NCBI RefSeq assembly: GCF_015752045.1
Contig: NZ_JADOUS010000001.1
Location: 62,001 to 126,000 of the forward strand
Length of the DNA: 64,000 bases
DNA from: Arthrobacter_D sp015752045
GTDB taxonomy: Bacteria; Actinomycetota; Actinomycetes; Actinomycetales; Micrococcaceae
Direction: 5' to 3'
Under the pieces are notes generated by a model. That model did not search any database. It had not been told where the DNA came from and saw only the letters and a list, made by a program, of their open reading frames with translations. Below, one piece after another: positions 32,298 through 41,647 of this stretch. The position numbers and the translations under genes were made by a program. The number at the start of each line of letters is the position of its first letter. Position 1 is the stretch's first letter.

Positions 32298-33791
32298 TTG
32301 ACCACAATCCATCAGGGCACGCCCGCCAAGACCACCGATGTCGTCCTGATCGGCGGCGGGATCATGAGCGCCACCCTCGGCGCATTCCTCCGTCAGCTGC
32401 AGCCCGACTGGGACATCTCCCTCTTCGAACGGCTCGACGTCGCAGGCCTCGAGAGCTCCGACCCCTGGAACAACGCCGGCACCGGCCACTCGGCCCTCTG
32501 CGAGCTGAACTACTCGCCCGCCGGGAAGGACGGTTCCGTCGACCCGGCGAAGGCCGTCGCGATCAACGAGCAGTTCCAGGTCTCGCGGCAGTTCTGGTCG
32601 CACATGGTCTCCGAGAAGCTTATCGGCGACCCCCGCACGTTCATCAACCCCGTGCCGCACATGAGCTTCGTCTGGGGCCAGGCCAACGCCGAATACCTGC
32701 GCCGGCGCTACGAGGCGCTGAGCCCCCAGCCGCTGTTCAGCACCATGGAGCACAGCGAGGACCACGACACTATCGCCGGGTGGACCCCGCTCGTGATGCA
32801 GGGTCGCAACCCCTCCCAGCCCGTCGCCGCCTCGCGCGTCGAAGGCGGCACCGACGTCGATTTCGGTGCCCTCACCCGCCACCTCACCACCTACCTCGAG
32901 GGCACCGGCGTCGACCTGCACTACGGGTTCGACGTCCTCGACGTCGCCCGGGCGAGCGACGGCCGCTGGGACGTCAAGGTCAGGAACAAGGCCACCGGCG
33001 AGACCACCACCGTCACCACCAGGTTCGTCTTCATCGGCGCCGGCGGCGGCGCACTGCACCTGCTGCAGCGCAGCGGGATCCCCGAGGGCCGCGGATTCGC
33101 CGGCTTCCCGGTCTCCGGCCAGTTCCTGCGCTGCACCGACCCGGACCTCGTCGGCAGGCACAACGCCAAGGTCTACGGCCAGGCGTCCGTCGGCGCCCCG
33201 CCGATGTCCGTCCCCCACCTGGACACGCGGTACGTTAAGGGCGAGCGCTCCCTGCTGTTCGGCCCCTACGCCGGTTTCTCCACCAAGTTCCTCAAGAGCG
33301 GCTCCTACCTGGACCTGCCGACGTCGATCCGCCCCTCGAACCTCGTGCCGATGCTCGCGGTCGCCAAGGACAACATGTCCCTGACGAAGTACCTCATCAC
33401 GGAGGTCCTGAAGAACCGCGATGCCAAGAACGACGCCCTCACCGACTTCCTGCCGATGGCCGAAGGCGGCAGCTGGGAACTGATCTCCGCGGGCCAGCGT
33501 GTACAGGTCATCAAGAAGGCTCCCGGGAAGGGCGGCGTGCTGCAGTTCGGCACCGAGGTCATCACCTCCTCGGACGGCTCGGTCGGGGCTCTGCTCGGCG
33601 CCTCTCCCGGAGCCTCCACGGCGGCTCCGATCATGGTGAAGCTGCTCGAGCGGTGCTTCCCGACCAGGATGTCCGGCTGGGAGCCGAAGCTGAAGGAGAT
33701 GCTGCCCGGGTACGGCGTCAAGCTCAACGAGAACGCCGCCCTGGCCGCCGAGGTGCAGTCGACGACCGACCGGGTCCTCAAGCTCATATAA
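32298..33791 (+). CDS. mqo: Malate:quinone oxidoreductase
   Basis: FAD-dependent, membrane-associated enzyme of the TCA cycle that oxidises malate to oxaloacetate and reduces quinone. The N-terminal FAD motif is VVLIGGGIMSATLGAFL. ESSDPWNNAGTGHSALCELNY, FGALTRHL and FIGAGGGALHLLQRSGIPE are characteristic, and PGASTAAPIMVKLL lies near the C-terminus. I chose TTG 32298 (497 residues), preceded by GGAGA at 5 nt, because it gives the usual short N-terminus; GTG 32274 would add eight residues and has no ribosome site. Confidence 0.96.
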   Translation: MTTIHQGTPAKTTDVVLIGGGIMSATLGAFLRQLQPDWDISLFERLDVAGLESSDPWNNAGTGHSALCELNYSPAGKDGSVDPAKAVAINEQFQVSRQFWSHMVSEKLIGDPRTFINPVPHMSFVWGQANAEYLRRRYEALSPQPLFSTMEHSEDHDTIAGWTPLVMQGRNPSQPVAASRVEGGTDVDFGALTRHLTTYLEGTGVDLHYGFDVLDVARASDGRWDVKVRNKATGETTTVTTRFVFIGAGGGALHLLQRSGIPEGRGFAGFPVSGQFLRCTDPDLVGRHNAKVYGQASVGAPPMSVPHLDTRYVKGERSLLFGPYAGFSTKFLKSGSYLDLPTSIRPSNLVPMLAVAKDNMSLTKYLITEVLKNRDAKNDALTDFLPMAEGGSWELISAGQRVQVIKKAPGKGGVLQFGTEVITSSDGSVGALLGASPGASTAAPIMVKLLERCFPTRMSGWEPKLKEMLPGYGVKLNENAALAAEVQSTTDRVLKLI

Positions 33792-33843
33792 ATCCCGACG
33801 GAGCCAGCCGGCCGGTCGACCGTCAGCATCAAAGGCAGGTTCC

Positions 33844-36800
33844 TTGTTCCGTCTGGCTCACCTCTCCCTGGGCAACAGGGCGCTCATCGCGCTCATCACC
33901 ATCTTTGCCTCCGTCTTCGGCGTCATCACCCTCGGCTCCCTGAAGCAGGAGCTCATCCCGTCGCTCGAATTCCCGCAGATCACGGTGATCTCCGCGCTGC
34001 CCGGAGCATCCCCGGAGTACCTCGACCAGCAGGTCAGCGAACCGCTCGAGGCCGCCCTGAGCGGCGTGGAGGGCCTCGAATCGTCGTCGTCCACCTCCCG
34101 CTCCGGCGTCTCGACCGTGAGCCTCGTGTTCGTGTACGGCACGAACCTCGACCGCGCCCGGGCGCAGGTGGACCGCGCGATCTCGACGGTGCGTCCCACC
34201 CTGCCGGACGACGTCGAGCCCCAGGCCCTCGCGGGCAGCATCAGCGACCTGCCCATCATCTTCATGGCGGTCTCGTCCGACGAGTCCCTCAGCGAGCTCA
34301 ACGGCGACCTGGCCCGGCTGACCGTCCCACGCCTGCAGAAGATCGACGGCGTCCGGACCGCCGACATCTCCGGCGGGACCACACAGCACGTGGCGATCCT
34401 GCCGCGCGAGGGCGCCCTGGCAGCAGCCGGGCTGACGGTGGGTGACATCAGCAGCACCCTCGAGGACAACGGCGCACTGTTCCCCGTCGGGAGCCTCGAG
34501 GACGACCCCAGGTCACTGACCATCCAGGCGGGCAGCCGGATCGGGTCCCTCGAGGACATCCAGGCGCTGCCGGTGCTTCCCTCCTCCTCGGACACGCCCT
34601 CCTCCGGTCCGGTCAGCACGATCGGCGAGCTGGCCGCCGTCAGCCTGGCCGACGACGAGCCCACGTCCGTCGCGCGCACCAACGGGATCGAGACGCTCGC
34701 GCTGACGGTGACGAAGGTGCCCGACGGCGACACCGTGAAGATCTCCCAGCAGATCGTGGACCTCGTCCCCGAGCTCGAGACCGAACTGGGCAACGCGGCG
34801 GACATCACCGTGGTCTTCGACCAGGCCCCGTTCATCGAACGCAGCATCGACGACCTCACCACCGAGGGGCTGCTCGGCCTCGGCTTCGCCGTGCTGATCA
34901 TCCTCGTCTTCCTGCTCTCGGTCCGCTCCACCCTGGTCACCGCGATCTCGATCCCGCTGTCACTGCTCATCACGTTCATCGGGCTCTACGTCGCGGGGTA
35001 CTCCCTGAACCTGCTGACCCTCGGTGCCCTGACGATCGCCGTCGGGCGCGTGGTCGACGATTCGATCGTCGTCATCGAGAACATCAAGCGGCATCTCGGG
35101 TACGGGGAGGAGAAGCGGGAGGCCATCCTGACCGCGGTCCGGGAGGTGGCCGGAGCCATCACCGCCTCGACCCTCACCACCGTGGCCGTCTTCGCGCCCA
35201 TCGGATTCGTCGGGGGCCTCGCGGGAGAGCTCTTCCGCCCCTTCGCGATCACCACCGGGATCGCCCTGCTGGCCTCCCTCGCCGTGTCCCTGACCATCAT
35301 CCCGGTGCTCGCCTACTGGTTCCTGAAGCGCACACCCCCCGCACCCCGCGATCCCCGCCACGTCGCGGCCCCGGCGGCCGCCGCCGTCCCCGCCGCATCA
35401 GCCTCCTCCCGGGGGGAATCGCCCGACCGGCCGTCCCTCCTCCAGCGCGGCTACCTCCCGATCCTCACCGGCACCCAGCGCCACCCCGTCATCACCCTCA
35501 TCAGCGGCGGGATCATCCTCGGCGCCACGGCCGCCATGGTCCCGTTCCTGCCGACCAACCTGCTCGGCTCCTCGGGCCAGAACAGCTTCTCCATCACCCA
35601 GAGCCTCGCCCCGGGCACCAGCCTGGCGACGACGGCGGGGACGGCCGCCCGGACGGAGGAGATCCTCATGGACAACCCGGAGATCCGCGATGTGCAGCTG
35701 ACGGTCGGCAACGCCGACGGCGCCTTCGCCGCGCAGTTCTCCGGCGGCGCCTCGGTGGCGACGTTCACCGTCATCACGGACGACGACGCGGACCAGGAAG
35801 CCCTGCAGGAGACCGTACGCCGGGACCTCGAGGGCCTCGAGGACGCGGGCACCATCTCCCTGTCCAGCCAGCAGGGCGGCTTCGGAACCTCGAGCACCAT
35901 CGATATCGACATCACGGCGCCCGTCACCGCGGACCTCCAGGCCGCGGACAGGGCCGTGTTCGAGGGGCTGCAGGGGATCGACGGCGCGGGTGAGATCACG
36001 AGCAACCTCGCGGCGGCGCAGCCGCAGGTCCAGATCGATGTGGACCGCACGGCTGCCGTGGAGGCCGGCCTGAGCGAGGGCCAGATCGCAGGCCTCCTCG
36101 GTGGGAGCATCAGCCCGGTCCCGGCCGGCTCGGTGCGCTTCGACGCGGACGACTTCCCCGTGCTGATCGGGGAAGGGACCACGATCACGAGCCTCGACCA
36201 GCTCCGGAACCTCCAGATCCCCACGGCGACGGGACCCGTCCCCCTGACCGACGTCGCGTCGATCGAGGAGGTCCAGGTGCCGCTGTCCGTCACCAGCTCC
36301 AACGGCGAACGCACGGCCCGGGTCTCGATCACGCCGTCCGGCGATGATCTCGGCACCCTGACGGGTGCGGTGAACGAACGCCTCGACAGCATCGACCTGC
36401 CGCCCGGAGCCACCGCCACCATCGGCGGCGCCTCGAGCCAGCAGGCGGAATCGTTCGACCAGTTGTTCCTCGCACTGTGGGCCGCCGTCGCGATCGTGTA
36501 CGTGATCATGGTCGCGACGTTCAAGAGCCTCGTGCAGCCCCTGATCCTGCTCGTCTCCATCCCCTTCGCGGCCACCGGCGCCATCGCCCTGCTGCTGATC
36601 ACCGGCACCCCCCTCGGGCTGCCCTCCCTGATCGGCATGCTGATGCTCGTGGGTATCGTGGTCACGAACGCGATCGTGCTGATCGACCTCATCAACCAGT
36701 ATCGCCTCCCCCGCGACGGCAGGCCGGGGCTGCCGGTCGCCGAGGCGATCCACGAGGGCGCGCGGCAGCGCCTGCGACCCATCCTGATGACCGCACTGGC

Positions 36801-37038
36801 CACCATCTTCGCCCTGACGCCCCTGGCGCTCGGCCTGACCGGGAAGGGCGGGTTCATCTCCCAGCCCCTCGCCATCGTGGTGATCGGCGGGCTCGTCTCC
36901 TCCACGGCCCTGACCCTCGTCCTCGTCCCGGTCCTCTACCGTCTCGTCGAGGGCCGCCGCGAGCAGCGGGCGCTGCGTCGTGACGAACGGCTGCGGCCTG
37001 ACCCGGTGGGGCAGCGGCAGCTGGACGGCGTACACTAG
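33844..37038 (+). CDS. RND-family efflux transporter permease (AcrB/HAE type)
   Basis: 1064-residue inner-membrane proton-driven exporter. TM1 follows the short N-terminus (ALIALITIFASVFGVITL); the first periplasmic-type loop opens with ELIPSLEFPQITVISALPGASPEYL. The TM2-TM6 block contains the proton-relay AVGRVVDDSIVVIENIKRHL with paired Asp. A second loop and a TM7-TM12 repeat follow, with IGMLMLVGIVVTNAIVLID. The TTG start at 33844 fits the family N-terminus, with no ATG nearby. There is no membrane-fusion or outer-membrane partner gene, as expected in a Gram-positive. It lies 53 bp after mqo and just before a MarR gene. Confidence 0.92.
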   Translation: MFRLAHLSLGNRALIALITIFASVFGVITLGSLKQELIPSLEFPQITVISALPGASPEYLDQQVSEPLEAALSGVEGLESSSSTSRSGVSTVSLVFVYGTNLDRARAQVDRAISTVRPTLPDDVEPQALAGSISDLPIIFMAVSSDESLSELNGDLARLTVPRLQKIDGVRTADISGGTTQHVAILPREGALAAAGLTVGDISSTLEDNGALFPVGSLEDDPRSLTIQAGSRIGSLEDIQALPVLPSSSDTPSSGPVSTIGELAAVSLADDEPTSVARTNGIETLALTVTKVPDGDTVKISQQIVDLVPELETELGNAADITVVFDQAPFIERSIDDLTTEGLLGLGFAVLIILVFLLSVRSTLVTAISIPLSLLITFIGLYVAGYSLNLLTLGALTIAVGRVVDDSIVVIENIKRHLGYGEEKREAILTAVREVAGAITASTLTTVAVFAPIGFVGGLAGELFRPFAITTGIALLASLAVSLTIIPVLAYWFLKRTPPAPRDPRHVAAPAAAAVPAASASSRGESPDRPSLLQRGYLPILTGTQRHPVITLISGGIILGATAAMVPFLPTNLLGSSGQNSFSITQSLAPGTSLATTAGTAARTEEILMDNPEIRDVQLTVGNADGAFAAQFSGGASVATFTVITDDDADQEALQETVRRDLEGLEDAGTISLSSQQGGFGTSSTIDIDITAPVTADLQAADRAVFEGLQGIDGAGEITSNLAAAQPQVQIDVDRTAAVEAGLSEGQIAGLLGGSISPVPAGSVRFDADDFPVLIGEGTTITSLDQLRNLQIPTATGPVPLTDVASIEEVQVPLSVTSSNGERTARVSITPSGDDLGTLTGAVNERLDSIDLPPGATATIGGASSQQAESFDQLFLALWAAVAIVYVIMVATFKSLVQPLILLVSIPFAATGAIALLLITGTPLGLPSLIGMLMLVGIVVTNAIVLIDLINQYRLPRDGRPGLPVAEAIHEGARQRLRPILMTALATIFALTPLALGLTGKGGFISQPLAIVVIGGLVSSTALTLVLVPVLYRLVEGRREQRALRRDERLRPDPVGQRQLDGVH

Positions 37039-37040
37039 AT

Positions 37041-37058
37041 GCAAATGAATCTATTTGC
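37041..37058. promoter_or_regulatory. Palindromic operator before the MarR gene
   Basis: GCAAAT-GAATCT-ATTTGC is a perfect 6-bp inverted repeat with a 6-bp spacer. It lies 5 nt after TACACT (37031-37036), a good -10 box inside the end of the RND gene, so a bound MarR dimer would block its own promoter. It is unusually A/T-rich for this genome. Confidence 0.65.
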
Positions 37059-37088
37059 CGGTGCCCCGGCAGGAGGCCCGAGATCGCC

Positions 37089-37634
37089 ATGGCTGACGAA
37101 ACACCCACCGCCGTCGAACCGGTCCTAGGACTGGCCGTGGAACCGGCCATAGAACCGGCCGACGACCCGGCGGTCGCCGGGAACCGCGAGCCGGAGCCTT
37201 CCGTCCGGCAGGCCTCGGAGACCTGGGAGTCCCTCTTCCGTGCGCAGGTCGGCATCATGCGACGCATCCGGGAGGACCGGGCGTTCAGGGACCTGCCCAT
37301 CCGCGAGTACGACGTCCTGTTCAACCTCAGCCGCTGCCCCACGGGCTGGACGCGCCTGAACGAACTCAACCACCACCTGCTGATCAGCCAGCCGAGCCTC
37401 AGCCGCATGGTGGATCGGCTCGAGGCCAGGAACCTCGTGCGCCGGCGGCCGGCGGCGGCCGACCACCGCGGCATCGAGCTCGCGCTGACCGAAGAGGGCA
37501 GGGCTCTCCAGCGACGGATCGGTTCGAGCCACGTGCACCGCATCCGGGAGGTCCTCGCGCCCGTCCTCGACCCCGGGGAGATGGACCAGCTGAAGGCCCT
37601 CACGGACAAGATCAACGCCCGACTCGGCGCCTGA
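37089..37634 (+). CDS. MarR-family transcriptional regulator
   Basis: 181-residue regulator with an acidic, low-complexity N-terminal tail of about 40 residues (repeated VEP/IEP). The winged-helix core follows: REYDVLFNLSRCPTGWTRLNELN, ISQPSLSRMVDRLEARNLVRR (recognition helix), ADHRGIELALTEEGRAL (wing). ATG 37089 follows a distant GGAGG. It directly follows the RND transporter gene and has a palindrome at its promoter, so it most likely represses itself and perhaps responds to substrates of the pump. Whether it also controls the pump, whose promoter is upstream, is unclear. Confidence 0.87.
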   Translation: MADETPTAVEPVLGLAVEPAIEPADDPAVAGNREPEPSVRQASETWESLFRAQVGIMRRIREDRAFRDLPIREYDVLFNLSRCPTGWTRLNELNHHLLISQPSLSRMVDRLEARNLVRRRPAAADHRGIELALTEEGRALQRRIGSSHVHRIREVLAPVLDPGEMDQLKALTDKINARLGA

Positions 37635-37762
37635 CACCGAGCGCGGCGGACACGGCAGGCGTTCGGCCCGTCCCCGACCCTATGCTGGAACGAAGGGCGG
37701 CATCCGCCCTGTCGGACGGGCACCGCCCGGCCCGACAGCACGCACGGACGGTAAGGACCAGG

Positions 37763-38683
37763 ATGAACGATTTCACGGCGGACGCGATCGGCGACCTCAC
37801 AGGCAGGCGCGCGGTCATCACCGGGGCCAACAGCGGGCTGGGTCTCCAGACCGCCGTCGGGCTCGCGAGGAAGGGCGCCGAGGTCATCCTCGCCTGCCGC
37901 AGCGAGCAGCGCGGGCGCGACGCCGAGCAGCGGGTCCGCTCGCTCACGGGCAGCCGGCGGGTCGAGCTGCGCATCCTCGACCTGGCCAGCCAGCAGTCCA
38001 TCCGCGAGTTCGCGGCCGGCCTCAGCGGTCCCGTGCACCTCCTCGTCAACAACGCCGGGGTCATGGCGACGCCGAAAGCGACGACGGCCGACGGCTTCGA
38101 ACTGCAGTTCGGCACCAACCACCTCGGCCACTTCGCCCTGACGGGCCTGCTGCTGGAGAACCTGCGCGAGGCCGGGTCCTCCCGCGTCGTCACGCTCTCG
38201 AGCCTCGCCCACAAGCGGGGACGCATCGACTTCGACGACCTCCAGTCGGAGCGCCACTACCGACGGTGGGCCGCCTACGGGCAGAGCAAGCTCGCCAATC
38301 TCTACTTCATGATCGAGCTCGACCGGCGCGCCCGTGCCGCCGGCTGGGACCTCACGTCGGTGGCCGCGCACCCGGGTCTGGCCAACACGAACCTGACGGC
38401 CGGGATGAAGACGCCGGCGGTGCTCGACGTCTTCTCCGGCTTCATCGGGCTGATGAGCCAGTCCGACGCCGCGGGCGCGCTGCCCACCCTGTATGCAGCC
38501 ACCGCTCCCGATGTCCGGGGCGGGGACTACTACGGTCCGTCGGGCCTCGGCGAGACCCGCGGCGCACCCCGCCTCGTCGCGCCGGTGCCCCGCGTGCTGG
38601 ACCGCGACATCGCGGTACGGCTCTGGAACCGCAGCGCACAGCTCACGGGAGTGGACTTCGAGGCCCTGCAGCCCGTCGACTGA
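37763..38683 (+). CDS. Short-chain dehydrogenase/reductase (retinol-dehydrogenase-like)
   Basis: 306-residue SDR with cofactor motif TGANSGLGLQTAVGLA, NNAGVMATPK, catalytic Ser in SSLAHKRG and YGQSK with Tyr/Lys. The segment TTADGFELQFGTNHLGHFAL is nearly identical to one in the SDR at 55845, so the two are paralogues. AAGGA lies 6 nt before ATG 37763. A TATGCT -10-like box lies about 80 bp upstream. Substrate not predictable; such proteins are often annotated as retinol or WW-domain-type oxidoreductases. Confidence 0.87.
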   Translation: MNDFTADAIGDLTGRRAVITGANSGLGLQTAVGLARKGAEVILACRSEQRGRDAEQRVRSLTGSRRVELRILDLASQQSIREFAAGLSGPVHLLVNNAGVMATPKATTADGFELQFGTNHLGHFALTGLLLENLREAGSSRVVTLSSLAHKRGRIDFDDLQSERHYRRWAAYGQSKLANLYFMIELDRRARAAGWDLTSVAAHPGLANTNLTAGMKTPAVLDVFSGFIGLMSQSDAAGALPTLYAATAPDVRGGDYYGPSGLGETRGAPRLVAPVPRVLDRDIAVRLWNRSAQLTGVDFEALQPVD

Positions 38684-38702
38684 GGACGATCCTGCGGGGA
38701 GG

Positions 38703-39491
38703 TCAGCCGGTGGTGCCCGGGACGATCCGGAGGGAGCGGAGCATCTCTCGGATGGTCGCGAAGTCCGGGGTGTCGTAGTAGGCCTGGGCCTCCCCGATCG
38801 TCCCGAAGGTGACCGTCTGCGGTCCGGTATTCGCGGGCGCCTTGGGCGCGAGCACCTCGAGGTCCCCGAAGCTGACCCGTCCGAGGGCATCGCCGCCCTG
38901 GACGGTGTTGGACAGTGTGCAGGCCAGACCGTCCGCGCCGCCCACCTGGTCGGTGATGCCGTAGGCCGCGAAGAAGCGGAAGCCCGTGATGAGCCGGATC
39001 ACGAAACGCGGCTCGAGGTCCGCACTCACCGGCGCCTCCCCCGTGAGTTCGAGCGGTTCGCTGCCGATGACGAAGTACGGTGTCCGCTCCGCGTCCGGGC
39101 AGGGCGTCTCCGGCGTCTGGATGCCGGTGTGCAGCTCGGCGGTCGTCACGCCCTCCGGTGTGCGGACCGCGTAGTGCAGCGAATCGGGTGCGTAGACCCC
39201 GGGCTCCGGCTCGATGAGCTGCACCAGCCACTCCTCGGGCAGTTCGAAGCTCAGGAGACGCCCCGGATCGGTGAAGACCTTCCACCCGTCGCGGGCCTCA
39301 CGCAGGGGGGCCACCGCCGGCTCGGCCGTCGCGGTCGCGGTGTTCGTCGCGGTCGCTGCGGGCGACGACGGCGCGCCCTCACCGCCGTCGAGGGCCGTGC
39401 ACGCGGTGATCAGCGTCAGGGTGAGTGCGGCAGCGGCGAGGACCTGCGGCAGGCGCCTCCCGCCCGGCCCTCCGGTCTGTCCGTGCTCCAT
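38703..39491 (-). CDS. Putative secreted lipoprotein
   Basis: 262-residue protein with a 30-residue lipoprotein signal (two Arg, hydrophobic core, lipobox LITAC, Cys31) and a Thr/Ala-rich linker (TATNTATATAEPA). The globular part contains GWKVFTDPGRLLSFELPEEWLVQLIE, a PsbP/Mog1-like opening seen in actinobacterial lipoproteins. GGGAGGGA precedes the ATG, and GCCTAGACT lies about 35 bp upstream as a probable -10. It is convergent with the SDR at 37763. No function is known to me. Confidence 0.8.
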   Translation of the reverse strand: MEHGQTGGPGGRRLPQVLAAAALTLTLITACTALDGGEGAPSSPAATATNTATATAEPAVAPLREARDGWKVFTDPGRLLSFELPEEWLVQLIEPEPGVYAPDSLHYAVRTPEGVTTAELHTGIQTPETPCPDAERTPYFVIGSEPLELTGEAPVSADLEPRFVIRLITGFRFFAAYGITDQVGGADGLACTLSNTVQGGDALGRVSFGDLEVLAPKAPANTGPQTVTFGTIGEAQAYYDTPDFATIREMLRSLRIVPGTTG

Positions 39492-39527
39492 GGCGTCCCT
39501 CCCTGGATGTGATTCGATGCCGCCAGT

Positions 39528-40697
39528 CTAGGCTTCGGCGTGGCTGCCGGCGCGTGCCGCGCCGAGGCCCCGGACGGCCTCCACCGCCGCGACGACGGCG
39601 CCGGCCGCCTGGTCGAGGTCGGCGGCGGACGTGTCCTGCGTCCAGGAGAGGCGCACCGCGCTCTGCGCCGTCTCGCCGTCCAGACCGAGCGCCAGCAGGA
39701 CGGCGGACGGCTCGGAGGATCCGGCCGCACACGCGGATCCGCTCGAGCAGACGACGCCGCGACGCTCGAGTTCCAGGAGGATCGCCTCACCGCTGACGCC
39801 GGGGAAGCAGAAGGAGGCGAGATTCGGGAGTCGGTGCGCGGCATCGCCCGTGAGGAGCGCCCCGGGCAGGCCGTCGAGCACGTGTGCGGTCAGGGCGTCC
39901 CTGGACGCCGTGGACCGGTCGGCAGCCCCCGGCAGGGCAGCCTGGGCGAGGTCCAGGGCGCGGGCGAGCCCCACGGCCCCGGCGACGTTCTCCGTGCCCG
40001 ACCTGCGTCCGCGTTCCTGGCCGCCGCCGTGGAGCACGGGTTCGCACGGCGTCCCCGAGCGGAGGTACAGCAGACCGATCCCCTTCGGTGTGCCGAGCTT
40101 GTGCCCCGAGATGCTGAGCGCCGTGACGCCGAGGCGGTCGACGTCCAGGGGAAGCCATCCCGCGGCCTGGACGGCGTCGGTGTGGAAGGGGACGCCTGCC
40201 CGCCGGCAGACCTCCGCGAGGGCCGGGATGTCCTGGACGGTCCCCACCTCGTTGTTCGCGTACATCACGGTGCACAGCGTCGTCGCATCCTCGAGCGCGG
40301 CGGCGAGGTCCGACGGCGCGACGCGGCCGCCGGCGGAGACGGGCAGCACCGTGATCCGGAAGCCGTGGAACTCCCGCAGGTAGGCCAGGACCTCCAGCAC
40401 CGCCGGGTGCTCGATCGCGCTGGTGACGATGTGCCGGCCGCGCGGGGCGGCGAGCGCCATGCCCTTGAGTGCCAGGTTGTCCGCCTCCGTGCCACCCGAG
40501 GTGAAGATGATCTCCCCCGGCCTGCAGCCGAGCAGCGCGGCGACGCGGGACCGGGCGCGCGCGTAGTCCGACGCCGCGGCCTCGCCGTAGGTGTGGTGGC
40601 TGGAGGGGTTGCCGAAGGTCGCGGTCAGCAGGGGCCACATCTCCTCGAGGACCTCGCGCCGGGCCGGCGCGGTGGCGGCTGCGTCGAGGTAGATCAT
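39528..40697 (-). CDS. Cysteine desulfurase (NifS/IscS family), NAD operon member
   Basis: PLP enzyme that takes sulfur from cysteine for Fe-S cluster assembly. The 389-residue protein has FGNPSSHHTYG, FTSGGTEADNLALKG, the His pairing segment SAIEHPAVLE, the PLP Lys in SISGHKLGTPKG and the catalytic Cys in VVCSSGSACAAGSSEPS. The start ATG overlaps the nadC stop by 4 nt. Its place at the end of nadA-nadB-nadC suggests that it supplies sulfur for the 4Fe-4S cluster of NadA, as NifS does in Bacillus nad operons. Confidence 0.95.
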   Translation of the reverse strand: MIYLDAAATAPARREVLEEMWPLLTATFGNPSSHHTYGEAAASDYARARSRVAALLGCRPGEIIFTSGGTEADNLALKGMALAAPRGRHIVTSAIEHPAVLEVLAYLREFHGFRITVLPVSAGGRVAPSDLAAALEDATTLCTVMYANNEVGTVQDIPALAEVCRRAGVPFHTDAVQAAGWLPLDVDRLGVTALSISGHKLGTPKGIGLLYLRSGTPCEPVLHGGGQERGRRSGTENVAGAVGLARALDLAQAALPGAADRSTASRDALTAHVLDGLPGALLTGDAAHRLPNLASFCFPGVSGEAILLELERRGVVCSSGSACAAGSSEPSAVLLALGLDGETAQSAVRLSWTQDTSAADLDQAAGAVVAAVEAVRGLGAARAGSHAEA

Positions 40698-41647
40698 GGC
40701 TGCCCTCCCGGGTCGATGGTCGCCGCCCCCTGCACCACGAAGTCCAGACCGAGATCGAGGGATCGGACGCTGTGGGTCAGCGCTCCCGCGGAGATGATGT
40801 CGACGCCGGTGGCCGCGATCGCCCCCACCGTGTCGAGGCGGACGTTGCCGCTGGCCTCCACGAGCGCGCGGCCGCCGATCCGGCGGACGCCCTCCGCGAG
40901 GTCGGCCGGGGCGAAGTTGTCGAGCATGATGGTGTCCACCCCGGCGGCGAGGACGGGCTCGATCTGGTCCAGCCGGTCCACCTCCACCTCGATGTGCACG
41001 GTGTGCGGGAGGCGCGACCGGGCGGCCCGGAGGGCATCGGTGAGGGCCTCGGGCCCGTCCGCGGCGAGGAGCGCCAGGTGGTTGTCCTTGACCATCACGG
41101 CGTCGGACAGGCCGGAGCGGTGGTTCGAGCCGCCCCCGCAGCGGACGGCCCAGCGCTCCAGGAGACGGAGCCCCGGCGTCGTCTTGCGGGTGTCGGTGAT
41201 GCGCGCCCGGGTGCCCGCCGCGGCGTCCACGAAGGCGCAGGTCATGGTCGCGATCCCGCTGAGCCGCTGGGCGATGTTGAGCGCCGTCCTCTCGGCCGTG
41301 AGGATGCCGGCGGCCGGTCCCGCGATCTCCGCGAGGGTATCCCCCGCAGCGAAGGCGGTCCCGTCGGTCCGTGGGAACACGACGCGGATCCGCGGATCGG
41401 TGAGGCGCATCGCGGCCTCGATGGCCGCCGTCCCGCACAGGACGCCCGGCTCGCGGGCCGTGATGGTCGCCGTCGCCCGCTGGTCCGGGTCGATCAGGGC
41501 CTGGCACGTGAGGTCCCCCCACGGGGCGTCCTCGGCGAGGGCGGCGGCCACGACGGCGTCGATGAGGTGCTGCGGCGGGCGCGCCGGCTCGACGGCGGAC
41601 GGCCGGACGGGCGTGACGATGGCGGTTGCGGTCTCGGTCTCGGTCAT
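40694..41647 (-). CDS. nadC: Nicotinate-nucleotide pyrophosphorylase (carboxylating)
   Basis: Quinolinate phosphoribosyltransferase that makes nicotinate mononucleotide from quinolinate and PRPP. 317 residues: EDAPWGDLTCQAL, ERTALNIAQRLSGIATMT, ITDTRKTTPGLRLLERWAVRCGGG-type core split across two segments, NHRSGLSDAVMVKDNH, EVEVDRLDQ and the C-terminal barrel motif ASGNVRLDTVGAIAATGVD. ATG 41645-41647 overlaps the nadB stop by 4 nt. Confidence 0.97.
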   Translation of the reverse strand: MTETETATAIVTPVRPSAVEPARPPQHLIDAVVAAALAEDAPWGDLTCQALIDPDQRATATITAREPGVLCGTAAIEAAMRLTDPRIRVVFPRTDGTAFAAGDTLAEIAGPAAGILTAERTALNIAQRLSGIATMTCAFVDAAAGTRARITDTRKTTPGLRLLERWAVRCGGGSNHRSGLSDAVMVKDNHLALLAADGPEALTDALRAARSRLPHTVHIEVEVDRLDQIEPVLAAGVDTIMLDNFAPADLAEGVRRIGGRALVEASGNVRLDTVGAIAATGVDIISAGALTHSVRSLDLGLDFVVQGAATIDPGGQP

